Assembly (NCBI RefSeq): GCF_013364195.1
Contig: NZ_CP054918.1
Span: forward strand, 6,933,001 to 6,997,000
Length of the DNA stretch: 64,000 nt
Source of the DNA: Streptomyces sp. NA04227
GTDB taxonomy: Bacteria; Actinomycetota; Actinomycetes; Streptomycetales; Streptomycetaceae
Direction of reading: 5' to 3'
The stretch's first letter is position 1. Each line of letters opens with the position of its first letter. Positions 26,767-35,468 of this stretch are shown one piece after another. Both the position numbers and the translations under genes were made by a program. Below the pieces are notes generated by a model, which worked only from the letters and a program-made list of their open reading frames with translations, was not told the origin of the DNA and did no database searches.

Positions 26767-27879
26767 ATGAGGCAGCACAGGTACGGAACCGGCGAGGCGC
26801 TGCGCACTCTCACCGGGGTGGGGCGCCGTTACGGCCGACGCGGTGCGTGGGTGCTGCGCGAAGTGGACCTGACCGTGCGCCCGGGCGCTCTGATACGGAT
26901 CGAAGGCGCCAACGGCACCGGAAAGTCCACTCTGTTGCGCCTGGTCGCGGGGCTGGACGCGCCTTCGGCGGGACGGATCACCGGCCGCCCGCGCACCGCG
27001 TACGTACCCGAACGCTTCCCCGCCCAGCTGCCGTTCACCGCCCGTGGCTACCTCCTCCACCTCGGCCGTGTGCACGGCCTGGGTTCCGAGGCGGCGGCAC
27101 GGCGCTCGCAGCAGTGGATGGAACGCCTCGGCGCGGCACCGTACCTGGACACCCCGATGCCCGAACTGTCCAAGGGCAGCAGCCAGAAGGTGGCCCTCGC
27201 CCAGGCACTTCTCGGCGACCCCGAACTCCTGGTCCTGGACGAGGCGTGGACCGGCCTGGACACCGCGGCCCGCGCGGAACTCGATCTCGCCGTTCACGAA
27301 CGGACGGCGAGCGGCGGGGCTGTCGTGTACGTCGACCACGATCCCCTTCGCCTCGCCGACCGTGTTGACCTGCGGTGCGCGGTGACGGTGACCGGAGGTC
27401 TCGACTGCCGTACGGGGCCGGGGAGTTCGGCCTCCTCCGGCGCCGCTTCCCCGCCCCCTGCCACGTCGGCCCTCGCCACGACTTCCGCTCCCGCCACGGT
27501 CACCGTCGAGGTCGCGGGCCCACCCGGCGCGGTCCCACCCACGCCGCAAGCCGTCGCCTCGGGCCCCGACCCCCGCACGCCGGACCACACGGCCCGTACC
27601 CCCGAAGGCACTTGGCTGCTCACCCTCACCGCCGACCGCTCCGACGCCCTGCTGCGCACACTCCTGACGGCCGAGCCGCCCTGGCACGTGGTCCGGGTCT
27701 CGCGCGTCGGTGAGGACGCATCGGTCGGTGAGGAGACCCCGGTCGATGAGGAAACCCCCGCCGGTGACGGCACACCGTCCGGCGAGGACGCATCCGCCGA
27801 ACCCGCCGAACCCGCCGAACCCGCCGAACCCGCCGTCCCCGCCGAACCGACCGTCCCCGTCGGACGGACCGCCCGATGA
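26767..27879 (+). CDS. ABC transporter ATP-binding protein with acidic Pro/Ala tail
   Basis: Energising subunit of a two-gene ABC transporter. The 370-residue product has Walker A (EGANGTGKST), the signature region (ELSKGSSQKVALAQALL, somewhat atypical), Walker B (ELLVLDEAW) and the switch histidine in YVDHD. The ATPase part ends near residue 215. The rest is low-complexity, ending in four PAE tripeptides encoded by 9-base units at 27796-27831. Starts at 26752, 26758 and 26767 are all possible; the last has a GAGG just upstream. The stop overlaps the permease start as ATGA. Substrate unknown. Confidence 0.86.
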   Translation: MRQHRYGTGEALRTLTGVGRRYGRRGAWVLREVDLTVRPGALIRIEGANGTGKSTLLRLVAGLDAPSAGRITGRPRTAYVPERFPAQLPFTARGYLLHLGRVHGLGSEAAARRSQQWMERLGAAPYLDTPMPELSKGSSQKVALAQALLGDPELLVLDEAWTGLDTAARAELDLAVHERTASGGAVVYVDHDPLRLADRVDLRCAVTVTGGLDCRTGPGSSASSGAASPPPATSALATTSAPATVTVEVAGPPGAVPPTPQAVASGPDPRTPDHTARTPEGTWLLTLTADRSDALLRTLLTAEPPWHVVRVSRVGEDASVGEETPVDEETPAGDGTPSGEDASAEPAEPAEPAEPAVPAEPTVPVGRTAR

Positions 27880-28586
27880 CACAGTCACCCGCCCGAACCC
27901 GGCCGACCACCATCACCGTCCTGCCGGCCCTGCTCCGCTACCACGGTGCCCTGCTCATCCGCTCCCAGCGGCTGATCGCGCCCGTCCTCTGCTACGCCGC
28001 CGTACTCGCCATCGGGGTGCGCTCCGGGGGACCGATACTCGACTCGCTGGGCTGGACGGCGGCGGCATTGCTGCCCGTCGCCGCCTGGACCGTACGGATC
28101 TGTGTCACCAACGAGCCCGCCGCGGCCCGCAGTTGTCTCGCCGCACCGGCCGGGCCCTGGCGGGCGCACCTCGGCGCGGTGCTCACCGCGGCCCTCGCCT
28201 CCTCGGCGCTCGGCACCGTGGCAGCCGTAGTGGTCTCGCTGCTCAGCAAGAGTGCGAGTACGAACGGGAAGATCCCGGTGGACCGGTGGCCCGCCACGGC
28301 GGCCGGGCTGCTCGCCGTGCTGCTGTGCGCGCTGCTCGGCACGGCCGTGGGCGCGCTCGGCACCTGGCCCCTGACGCGCTCCACCGGACGCTCGGTCACG
28401 GCGCTCACCGGCGGCGCGGTGCTGGCCCTGGTCACCTCCGGCTCCCCGGCGCGCACCGCCGTCACGGGGCTGGTCACGGGCTCACGAGATGCCGAGGTGA
28501 TCGTGCCCGTACTGCCTTTCCTGCTCGCCGTGTTGGCGGCCGCGACGGCCACCACCCTTGCCTGCTGGGCGAGTTCACGCCGCTGA
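27876..28586 (+). CDS. ABC transporter membrane protein
   Basis: A hydrophobic 236-residue protein, about six membrane spans by eye (for example LIAPVLCYAAVLAIGV, LGAVLTAALASSALGTVAAV and LPFLLAVLAAATATTLACWA). It begins with ATG overlapping the ATPase stop by four bases, so it is the membrane partner of that protein. No known substrate-specific motif is seen. Export is more likely than import because no binding protein is encoded nearby. Confidence 0.8.
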   Translation: MTQSPARTRPTTITVLPALLRYHGALLIRSQRLIAPVLCYAAVLAIGVRSGGPILDSLGWTAAALLPVAAWTVRICVTNEPAAARSCLAAPAGPWRAHLGAVLTAALASSALGTVAAVVVSLLSKSASTNGKIPVDRWPATAAGLLAVLLCALLGTAVGALGTWPLTRSTGRSVTALTGGAVLALVTSGSPARTAVTGLVTGSRDAEVIVPVLPFLLAVLAAATATTLACWASSRR

Positions 28587-28595
28587 CCGGACCGG

Positions 28596-28629
28596 GCCCC
28601 GCAGCCCGGGAACAACACTACTGCGGGGC
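28596..28629. terminator. Bidirectional hairpin between ABC permease and zapE
   Basis: GCCCCGCAG (28596-28604) pairs with CTGCGGGGC (28621-28629), with a 16-base loop. The two flanking genes converge here. Confidence 0.5.
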
Positions 28630-28637
28630 ACGGCGGT

Positions 28638-29735
28638 TCAGCTCTCGACGAGCGCCTTGCCGTCCCGCGCCAACGCCGTCAGTCGCGAGATGGCACGGAA
28701 GTACTTCTTGCGGTAGCCGCCGTTCAGCATCTCCTCGCTGAACAGGCGGTCGAACGGCAGCCCCGAGGCGAGTACCGGCACCTCACGGTCGTACAGCCGG
28801 TCCGCGAGCACCACCAGGCGCAGCGCGGTGGACTGGTCGGGCACCGGCCGCACCCCGGTCAGGCAGACCGCGCGCACGCCGTCCGTCAGGGCGCCGTAGC
28901 GGCTCGGGTGGACGCGCGAGAGGTGTTCGAGCAGGTGCGGGAAGTCGTCCAGGGAGGCGCCCTCGGTGGCGTACGCGACCTTGGACACCTGTTCGTCGGA
29001 GTACGGCTCGGGCGCCTCGGGCAGACCGCGGTGCCGGTAGTCCTCGCCGTCGATGCGCAGGGTGCGGAAGTGCGCGGACAGGCCCTGGATCTCGCGCAGG
29101 AAGTCGACCGCCGCGAACCGGCCCTCGCCGAGCTTGCCCGGCAGGGTGTTGGAGGTCGCGGCCAGGGCCACGCCCGCCTCGACGAGCTTGCCGAGCAGCG
29201 AGGAGACCAGGACCGTGTCGCCCGGGTCGTCGAGCTCGAACTCGTCGATGCACAGCAGCCGGTGCTCGCCCAGCGTCTTCACGGTCTGCTGGAAGCCGAG
29301 GGCGCCCACCAGGTTCGTGAGCTCCACGAAGGTGCCGAACGCCTTCTGCTCCGGGGCGGCGGGAGTGGCGTGCCAGAGGGAGGCGAGCAGGTGGGTCTTG
29401 CCGACGCCGTATCCGCCGTCGAGGTAGACGCCGCGCGGCCCGCTCGGGGCGGCGGCCTTGTCACGCCCGCCGAACCAGCGGCGGCGCTTGCCCGCACCGC
29501 TGGCATGGGCGCCGCCGAGCCCCGACGCGAAGGTCTCCAGGACGCCGACCGCCTCGGACTGGCTCGGCTGGTTCGGGTCCGGGATGTACGTCGCGAAGCG
29601 GACGCCGTCGAACCGGGGCGGCGGCACCATCTCGGCGACCAGGCGCTCGGCGGGAACGTGCGGCTCGCGGGCGCACAGGGAGAGCGGGGCGGCGTCCGCT
29701 ATGGAACGCGCGCCGGGGGCGGTGATGGCAGACAC
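28638..29735 (-). CDS. zapE: ZapE/AFG1-type ATPase
   Basis: An AAA-like ATPase of 365 residues matching the AFG1/ZapE family, which in other bacteria is linked to cell division and to protein quality control. Motifs: Walker A in YLDGGYGVGKTHLLASLWH, Walker B in RLLCIDEFELDDPGD, the sensor stretch VALAATSNTLPGKLGEGRF and the family's C-terminal LPFDRLFSEEMLNGGYRKKYFRA. The GTG start 29735 lies 37 bases from the start of the divergent reductase gene, so promoters probably overlap. Family is certain; its role in actinobacteria is not well established. Confidence 0.9.
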   Translation of the reverse strand: MSAITAPGARSIADAAPLSLCAREPHVPAERLVAEMVPPPRFDGVRFATYIPDPNQPSQSEAVGVLETFASGLGGAHASGAGKRRRWFGGRDKAAAPSGPRGVYLDGGYGVGKTHLLASLWHATPAAPEQKAFGTFVELTNLVGALGFQQTVKTLGEHRLLCIDEFELDDPGDTVLVSSLLGKLVEAGVALAATSNTLPGKLGEGRFAAVDFLREIQGLSAHFRTLRIDGEDYRHRGLPEAPEPYSDEQVSKVAYATEGASLDDFPHLLEHLSRVHPSRYGALTDGVRAVCLTGVRPVPDQSTALRLVVLADRLYDREVPVLASGLPFDRLFSEEMLNGGYRKKYFRAISRLTALARDGKALVES

Positions 29736-29772
29736 GCCTACCGACTTTAGCCGTCATGGGACACTGGCCGAC

Positions 29773-30555
29773 ATGCGACGCCTGTTCCCTGTGACCGAAG
29801 AGACAGCAGACCACAAGGGGCGCGGGCCCCTCGTGGACCGCGAATGGGATCTGCTCGAACTGGCAGAGGCCTACGCCTATCCGGCGGACCGCACCCCCTG
29901 GCTGCGGGCGAACATGGTCTCCTCGCTCGACGGCGCCGCCCAGCACGAGGGTCGCTCCCAGCCCCTGTCCAGCGCGGCCGACATGCGGATCTTCGGCACT
30001 CTGCGTGGCCTCGCCGACGCGGTGGTGGTCGGTGCCGAGACGGTACGCAGCGAGGGGTACCGGCCGCCGCGTGAGCGGGCCGTCTTCGCGCCGCTGCGCG
30101 CGGCGGCGGGCCAGCACCCCGCCCCGGTGATGGCCGTCGTCAGCGCGAGCCTCGACCTGGACTTCTCGCTGCCTCTGTTCACCGAGACCGTGACCCCGAC
30201 CCTGGTGCTCACCGGAGCCGAGGCCCCCGCGGACCGGGTCGCCGCCGCGCGGGCGGCCGGGGCACAGATCGTGATCGCCGGTTCGGCCAGGGGCGTGGAG
30301 CCCGCGCGGATGGTCGCCGCCCTCGCCGAACGCGGGCTGACCCGGCTGCTCACCGAGGGCGGACCGAGCCTGCTCGGCCAGCTGGTGGCCGCGAACGTAC
30401 TGGACGAGCTGTGTCTGAGCGTGGCCCCCGTACTCACAGCGGGTCACGCGCAACGGATTGCCGGTGGCCCGACTGTGGAGGTGCCGGAACGATTCATCCT
30501 CAGTTCGTTGATCGAGGAGGCCGGTTTCCTGTTCACCCGATACTGTCGCAACTGA
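29773..30555 (+). CDS. RibD-C-like pyrimidine reductase
   Basis: A 260-residue NADPH-dependent reductase of the dihydrofolate-reductase-like fold seen in the C-terminal half of RibD (riboflavin pathway). Conserved parts: LRANMVSSLDGAAQ, SSAADMRIFGTLRGLADAVV, VGAETVRSEGY, LTEGGPSLLGQLV and DELCLSVAPVLTAG. No deaminase half is present, so it is not a full RibD. It may reduce a pyrimidine in riboflavin or deazaflavin metabolism, or a related substrate. The ATG is set by the family start; the gene is divergent from zapE. Confidence 0.83.
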   Translation: MRRLFPVTEETADHKGRGPLVDREWDLLELAEAYAYPADRTPWLRANMVSSLDGAAQHEGRSQPLSSAADMRIFGTLRGLADAVVVGAETVRSEGYRPPRERAVFAPLRAAAGQHPAPVMAVVSASLDLDFSLPLFTETVTPTLVLTGAEAPADRVAAARAAGAQIVIAGSARGVEPARMVAALAERGLTRLLTEGGPSLLGQLVAANVLDELCLSVAPVLTAGHAQRIAGGPTVEVPERFILSSLIEEAGFLFTRYCRN

Positions 30556-30682
30556 TGTTGACCGGAATTCAAACATCCATTTTCGCCGTTTTGCACGACA
30601 TAACTGGCAACCCGTGAGTGCTTACGGGGCAGGATGGTTTCCGCAAGGGCCCAGCAGGACCCCGGATAGAAGGGCGCCCGAC

Positions 30683-31156
30683 GTGTTCACGAGCGTACTG
30701 ATGATCGAGAAGGCCCTGACGTCCGCGGACGTGGAGTTCGTAACGACCCTGCACGGCGACGAGCCGGTGCGCTTCCACCTCCTCCTCCAGCCCCGCGGCG
30801 ATCAGGCGGACCGTCTGCTGCGCGCCATCGACGACGTCGCCCTCGGCGAGATCGACCAGGTGGCCCGCGAGGCGGACACTCCGGAGGGCGAGGAGGCACT
30901 GGCCCTGGGCGAGCGCGCGCTGGAGGTCTCCCTGGCCGCACTGCACCACGCGGGCTGCGAGGCCCAGGGCAGACTCATCGAGGACCATCCGCTGGACGCG
31001 CTCCAGGTCCTCGTCGACGAGATCTCCGCGGACGAGGTCATCGTGCTGACCGACCCGCACTACGTGGAGGAGTTCTTCCACCGCGACTGGGCCTCCCGGG
31101 CCCGGCACCGGGTGGGCGTCCCCGTGCTCAAGCTCTTCTCCCACAGCAAGGCCTGA
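30683..31156 (+). CDS. Conserved actinobacterial protein of unknown function
   Basis: A 157-residue cytoplasmic protein with alternating strand and helix pattern. Conserved-looking parts are VLMIEKALTSADVEFVTTLH, ALGEIDQVAREADTPEGEE and the end EVIVLTDPHYVEEFFHRDWA followed by VGVPVLKLFSHS. The fold looks like a universal-stress-protein or nucleotide-binding Rossmann type, but no nucleotide motif is definite. GTG 30683 has GAAGGGCG upstream; ATG 30701 would also be possible. The 127-base gap before it contains an AT-rich stretch and TTGACC at 30565-30570, a likely promoter. Confidence 0.6.
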   Translation: MFTSVLMIEKALTSADVEFVTTLHGDEPVRFHLLLQPRGDQADRLLRAIDDVALGEIDQVAREADTPEGEEALALGERALEVSLAALHHAGCEAQGRLIEDHPLDALQVLVDEISADEVIVLTDPHYVEEFFHRDWASRARHRVGVPVLKLFSHSKA

Positions 31157-31178
31157 CCCTTACCGTCACCGCGTCTTG

Positions 31179-31370
31179 CTACGCGCGGAGACTCGTGCTG
31201 TCCTGGCCGGATCCGCGGCGGGCCGGTGGACGCTCGGCGACGCCGATGGCGATAGCCACGGCGATGGCGATGGCGGTGGCCACGGCGATGATCCCGGCGG
31301 AGGGACGTCGGTGATCCGGTTCAGGTGAGAGGGCGACTGTTCCCCGTCCACGTCGGTACGCCGCGGCCAC
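31179..31370 (-). CDS. Candidate small single-span membrane protein
   Basis: A 63-residue frame on the minus strand with Streptomyces-like G/C third positions. It has a polar start (SPEPDHRRPSAG), one strongly hydrophobic segment (IIAVATAIAIAVAIAIGVA) and a basic, Ser-rich end (AERPPARRGSG). A GTG at 31370 preceded by CGGA is a weak start. The hydrophobic stretch is made of GCC/ATC repeats, so low-complexity DNA could create it by chance. The rest of the 345-base gap between the preceding gene and murC shows no other gene. Confidence 0.3.
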   Translation of the reverse strand: MAAAYRRGRGTVALSPEPDHRRPSAGIIAVATAIAIAVAIAIGVAERPPARRGSGQDSTSLRA

Positions 31371-31501
31371 TCCGTCGTGCGGGGCCGCCGTGTGAGCCCG
31401 ATGGCCTGCGGTGGGCATAGGCTTGGGCCCGCTCGGCCCTCGTCGGCATCTCGTCACCACCGGCACAGCACGGCACCACGTCACGACTGGGAGTACTCGC
31501 A

Positions 31502-32893
31502 ATGGCATCCGGCCTTCCCACCGCCATGGACCGACCGCACTTCATCGGGATCGGCGGAGCCGGGATGTCGGGCATCGCCAAGATCCTCGCGCAGCGCGGC
31601 GCCAAGGTGGCGGGCAGCGACGCCAAGGACTCGGCGACCACCGAAGCCCTGCGCGCCCTCGGCGTGACCGTGCACCTCGGCCACGACGCCGCGCACCTCG
31701 CCGAGGACGCCTCCTGCGTCGTCGTCTCCTCCGCGATCCGCGCGGACAACCCCGAACTGGCCCGGGCCACCGAACTCGGCATCCCCGCGGTGCACCGCTC
31801 CGACGCCCTCGCCGCGCTGATGACCGGCCTGCGCCCGCTCGCCGTGGCGGGCACCCACGGCAAGACGACCACCACCTCGATGCTCGCGGTCGCCCTGAGC
31901 ACGCTCGGGCTCGACCCCTCGTACGCCATCGGCGGCGACCTGGACATCCCCGGCTCCAACGCCCGGCACGGCGAGGGCGAGATCTTCGTCGCCGAGGCGG
32001 ACGAGAGCGACCGCAGCTTCCACAAGTACGCGCCCGAGGTCGCCGTCGTCCTCAACGTCGAGCTCGACCACCACGCCAACTACGCGTCCATCGACGAGAT
32101 CTACGAGTCCTTCGAGACCTTCGCGGACCGCATCCTGCCCGGCGGCACCCTGGTCATCTCCGCCGACCACCCGGGCGCCCGGGAACTCGCCGGACGGCTG
32201 CGCGACGTCCGCGTGGTCACCTACGGCGAGGCGCCCGACGCCGACGTACGCGTCCTGTCCATCACCGCCCAGGGCCTCAAGAGCGAGGTCACCGCGGTCC
32301 TCGACGGACAGGAACTGACCTTCACCGTCTCGGTGCCCGGCCGCCACTACGCCCTCAACGCGGTCGCCGCCCTCACCGCGGGCGCCGCGCTCGGTGTGCC
32401 CTCGCCCGAGCTGGCCGCCGCCCTCGCCTCGTACACGGGCGTCAACCGCCGACTCCAGCTCAAGGGCGAGGCGGCCGGGGTGCAGGTCATCGACTCCTAC
32501 GCGCACCACCCGACCGAGATGACCGCCGACCTCGAAGCCATGCGGGCGGCGGTCGGCGAGGGCGAGGGGCGCATCCTGGTCGTCTTCCAGCCCCACCTCT
32601 TCTCGCGTACGCAGGAGCTCGGCACCGAGATGGGCCAGTCGCTGGCGCTCGCGGACGCCTCGGTACTGCTCGACATCTACCCGGCCCGCGAGGACCCGAT
32701 CCCCGGCGTGACCAGCGCGCTGATCGGCGAGGCGGCGCGGGCCGCCGGCGCCGAGGTCACCGAGGCGCACGACAAGAACTCCGTCCCGGAGGTGCTCGCG
32801 GGAATGGTGCGCCCCGGCGATCTCGTTCTCACCATGGGCGCGGGTGACGTCACCGACCTCGGGCCCCGGATTCTTGACCGACTGGCGAAGTGA
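31502..32893 (+). CDS. murC: UDP-N-acetylmuramate--L-alanine ligase
   Basis: Adds L-alanine to UDP-MurNAc with ATP, the first amino-acid step of peptidoglycan stem synthesis. The 463-residue protein has the UDP-binding FIGIGGAGMSGIAKILA, the ATP loop AVAGTHGKTTTTSMLA, EADESDRSF and DSYAHHPTEM, as expected of Mur ligases. The ATG at 31502 has only a weak upstream site. It is located next to msrB rather than beside ftsZ and other division genes, which I believe is the known arrangement in Streptomyces. msrB begins 13 bases after its stop, so the two probably form an operon. Confidence 0.96.
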   Translation: MASGLPTAMDRPHFIGIGGAGMSGIAKILAQRGAKVAGSDAKDSATTEALRALGVTVHLGHDAAHLAEDASCVVVSSAIRADNPELARATELGIPAVHRSDALAALMTGLRPLAVAGTHGKTTTTSMLAVALSTLGLDPSYAIGGDLDIPGSNARHGEGEIFVAEADESDRSFHKYAPEVAVVLNVELDHHANYASIDEIYESFETFADRILPGGTLVISADHPGARELAGRLRDVRVVTYGEAPDADVRVLSITAQGLKSEVTAVLDGQELTFTVSVPGRHYALNAVAALTAGAALGVPSPELAAALASYTGVNRRLQLKGEAAGVQVIDSYAHHPTEMTADLEAMRAAVGEGEGRILVVFQPHLFSRTQELGTEMGQSLALADASVLLDIYPAREDPIPGVTSALIGEAARAAGAEVTEAHDKNSVPEVLAGMVRPGDLVLTMGAGDVTDLGPRILDRLAK

Positions 32894-32906
32894 GGACGTG
32901 AGACCC

Positions 32907-33314
32907 ATGGCGTACGAGGTCGAGAAGACCGACGAGCAGTGGCGTGCCGAGCTCAGCCCGGCCGAGTACCAGGTACTGCGGCAGGCCGGCACCGAGCCCG
33001 CGTTCACCGGCGAGTACACCGACACCAAGACCGAGGGCGTCTACTCCTGCCGCGCCTGCGGCGCCGAACTCTTCACCTCCGGGACCAAGTTCGCCTCGCA
33101 CTGCGGCTGGCCGAGCTTCTTCGACCCGAAGGACACCGAGGCCGTCGAGCTGATCGAGGACCGCTCACACGGCATGGTCCGCACGGAGGTGCGGTGTGCG
33201 GCGTGCGGTTCCCACTTGGGGCACGTGTTCGAGGGCGAGGGGTATCCGACGCCTACCGATCAGCGGTACTGCATCAACAGCATTTCGTTGCGGCTGGAGC
33301 CAAAGGGCGACTGA
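32907..33314 (+). CDS. msrB: Peptide-methionine (R)-S-oxide reductase
   Basis: Repairs oxidised methionine, reducing the R-sulfoxide. The 135-residue protein matches MsrB: two Zn-binding CxxC pairs (CRACGAEL and CAACGSHLGHVF), the SHCGWPSFF block, and the catalytic cysteine in RYCINSISLRL. It starts 13 bases after murC, so it is co-transcribed with it. Cytoplasmic; linked to oxidative-stress protection. Confidence 0.96.
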   Translation: MAYEVEKTDEQWRAELSPAEYQVLRQAGTEPAFTGEYTDTKTEGVYSCRACGAELFTSGTKFASHCGWPSFFDPKDTEAVELIEDRSHGMVRTEVRCAACGSHLGHVFEGEGYPTPTDQRYCINSISLRLEPKGD

Positions 33315-33498
33315 GCGAGCCGCCGCCACCTTGCTTGCGACCGGACTGTGCCCACGACGCCAAGGGGAGCCGGGGGCATGCCCAACCGCCCCCGCTCATC
33401 CCGGACTTGTGCGTTCATCCCGGACTTGTGACACACGTATGACCGGAATCATGGCCTCCGTCACATGCGCAGGGTGCACAGTCTGCTCAGATGGCCGG

Positions 33499-34452
33499 AT
33501 GCGCAGACCCGCCTCTCCTCGTCCGGCTCGTGCCCGCGGCGTCACCTCCCTGTCGGCTCTCGCTGCGGCCGTTCTGCTGCTCACGGCCTGCGGGGCGGAG
33601 CGTGCCGGTGCCGGGAGGCCCGGCGCGGACGGGTCCGAACCGCCGTCCCGTACGCAGATCGACGACCCGGGAAAGGACGGCGTACGGATCACCTCGCTGA
33701 CCCTTCCGTCGGCCTCCCCCTCGCCCGCTCGCGGCTCCGTTTCCGCCGACGGACTCCCCGGAGACTCGGGAGTCACTGCCGCCTACGAGATCACCAACGA
33801 AGCGGCCGAGGCCCTGACCTACTCGGTCGTCGTCACCTTCGTCAGCGGTGACGGTGGGGCCGTCACCAACCGAACCGTGACCGTCCGCGACGTCGGCCCC
33901 GGGAAGACCGTACGGGGCACGGTCCGGGCCGGGGAACTGCCGCCCGCCGCGCCGCGCGTGGTGCGGGCCAAGGTGCTCACCGTGGCAAAGGTCCCCGCGG
34001 ACGAGGCGGTGGCCGAACCGGGTACGTGCCCCGCCTCCGGTATCCGCGTCAGCGCCGACAAGGGCGACGCGGCCATGGGACTGCGCGTCGTGGGCCTGCA
34101 TCTCGACAACTGCGGCACACGCGACTACACCGTCGAGGGCTATCCGCTCCTGGAGCTTCTGGACGACAAGCTGGAGCCGGTCGAGGGCGTCGAGATCCTC
34201 GACGGCAGCCGCGAGATCACCACCGGCGCCGGGGAGGACAAGGAGCCCGGCCGCGTCACGCTCAGGCCCGGCGAGTCGGCGACATCGAGCCTGGTCTGGC
34301 GCAACACCACCGAGTTCGGCACGCCCGTGAACGTGCCCCATGTGCGGGTCCGGGCGAAGACCGGGGCCGACCCGGTGACGTTGACTGTGCACCTCGACCT
34401 CGGAACCACCGGAAAGCTGGGGGTCAAAACGTGGGAGAAGGCGGAGCGTTGA
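33499..34452 (+). CDS. Lipoprotein with DUF4232-like domain
   Basis: A predicted membrane-anchored lipoprotein of 317 residues. The signal ends with LLLTACGAE, a lipobox whose cysteine would carry the lipid. Residues 55-155 form a beta-rich region (VTAAYEITNEAAEALTYSVV, ending in DVGPGKTVRGTVRAGEL) and the last 150 (TCPASGIRV, GLHLDNCGTRDYTVEGYP, LRPGESATSSLVWRN) resemble the DUF4232 domain with its two cysteines. Role unknown; such proteins are common on the Streptomyces surface. The ATG at 33499 has only a weak upstream site. The 184-base gap after msrB holds its promoter. Confidence 0.75.
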   Translation: MRRPASPRPARARGVTSLSALAAAVLLLTACGAERAGAGRPGADGSEPPSRTQIDDPGKDGVRITSLTLPSASPSPARGSVSADGLPGDSGVTAAYEITNEAAEALTYSVVVTFVSGDGGAVTNRTVTVRDVGPGKTVRGTVRAGELPPAAPRVVRAKVLTVAKVPADEAVAEPGTCPASGIRVSADKGDAAMGLRVVGLHLDNCGTRDYTVEGYPLLELLDDKLEPVEGVEILDGSREITTGAGEDKEPGRVTLRPGESATSSLVWRNTTEFGTPVNVPHVRVRAKTGADPVTLTVHLDLGTTGKLGVKTWEKAER

Positions 34453-34530
34453 ACCCTGCCCAGTCTGCTTTCATGCGAGCTGTCGACCACCTTCCCGCAC
34501 TGTCCCGGGTGCGCACGACAGCTTGCTCCC

Positions 34531-34561
34531 TTGACCCTGACACCGTGTGAGGCCTTGAACT
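34531..34561 (+). promoter_or_regulatory. MerR-type promoter with dyad in 19-base spacer
   Basis: TTGACC (34531-34536) and TGAACT (34556-34561) are 19 bases apart. The spacer holds the inverted repeat CCTGACAC / GTGTGAGG (34536-34552, one mismatch) around a central C. This geometry is characteristic of promoters controlled by MerR regulators, and the next gene is a MerR. The start codon at 34572 is about ten bases past the -10, so the message may be leaderless. Confidence 0.55.
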
Positions 34562-34571
34562 CGTTCTCGTC

Positions 34572-35387
34572 ATGTTCAGCATCGGAGATTTCGCCCGCCA
34601 CGGGCGCGTGTCGGTTCGCATGCTGCGTCACTACGACGCGCTCGGACTGCTGCGCCCCGCCCATGTCGACCCCGTCAGCGGCTACCGCTTCTACGAGGCC
34701 GGTCAGTTGTCCCGGCTCAACCGGATCATCGCTCTGAAGGACCTCGGCTTCACGCTCGGTCAGGTGCAGACCATCCTGCACGGCCAACTGGGCGCCGAGG
34801 AACTGGAGTCGATGCTCCGGGTGCGCCGGGAGGAACTGGCCGCCGCGGTGGCCGAGGCGACGGCACGGCTGGGGCAGGTCGAGGCGAGGCTCCGGATCAT
34901 CGCGAGTGAGGGTCTTATGAGCAGTACGGATGTAGTGGTCAAGGCGGTTCCGGCGGTACGGGTCGCCGAACTGAGCGCTGTCGCGGCCGGTTTCCGGCCC
35001 GAGGAGATCGGGCCGGTTGTCGGCCCGCTCTTCGAGCGGCTGGATGAACTGTTCGCCAAGGCCGGGGTGACTCCGGCGGGGCCCGGGATCGCGTACTACG
35101 AGGACTGTGCGGACGGCGAGGGGATCCGCTGCCACGCGGCGATGGCGGTCGGCCCGGGGGTCACGCAGATCGCGGGCCTGGAACTCGTGGACCTGCCCCC
35201 GCTCGCGCGGGCCGCGACCGCGGTGCACCACGGGCCGCCGTCCCGCATCGTGACCACGGCCCAGGTCCTCGCCCACTGGATCGCCGACAACGGCCACCGT
35301 TCGGGCGGATACGCACGCGAGGTCTACCTCGAGTGCCCGCCCGACCAGGAGAAGTGGGTCACCGAGATTCAGGAGCCGTTGGTCTGA
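34572..35387 (+). CDS. MerR family regulator with GyrI-like effector domain
   Basis: A 271-residue ligand-responsive regulator. The N-terminal DNA-binding domain (SIGDFARHGRVSVRMLRHYD, then SGYRFYEAGQLSRLNRIIAL) is followed by a coiled-coil helix (residues 75-115) and a C-terminal region (VVKAVPAVRVAELSAVA, GIAYYEDCADGEG, CPPDQEKWVTEIQEPL) resembling the GyrI-like drug-binding domain of BmrR-type regulators. It probably senses small hydrophobic molecules and autoregulates through the dyad just upstream. A strong hairpin follows. Confidence 0.88.
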   Translation: MFSIGDFARHGRVSVRMLRHYDALGLLRPAHVDPVSGYRFYEAGQLSRLNRIIALKDLGFTLGQVQTILHGQLGAEELESMLRVRREELAAAVAEATARLGQVEARLRIIASEGLMSSTDVVVKAVPAVRVAELSAVAAGFRPEEIGPVVGPLFERLDELFAKAGVTPAGPGIAYYEDCADGEGIRCHAAMAVGPGVTQIAGLELVDLPPLARAATAVHHGPPSRIVTTAQVLAHWIADNGHRSGGYAREVYLECPPDQEKWVTEIQEPLV

Positions 35388-35393
35388 GGCGGG

Positions 35394-35426
35394 GGAGGGG
35401 CCGGGCCTCGGTGGTCCGGCCCCTCC
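35394..35426. terminator. Bidirectional hairpin terminator
   Basis: GGAGGGGCCGG (35394-35404) pairs perfectly with CCGGCCCCTCC (35416-35426) around an 11-base loop. It lies between the MerR gene and the convergent acyltransferase gene. Confidence 0.75.
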
Positions 35427-35468
35427 GCCGGGCCGGTCCCTCGGCTCGTCCGAGGTTTCCGTCCCGGC

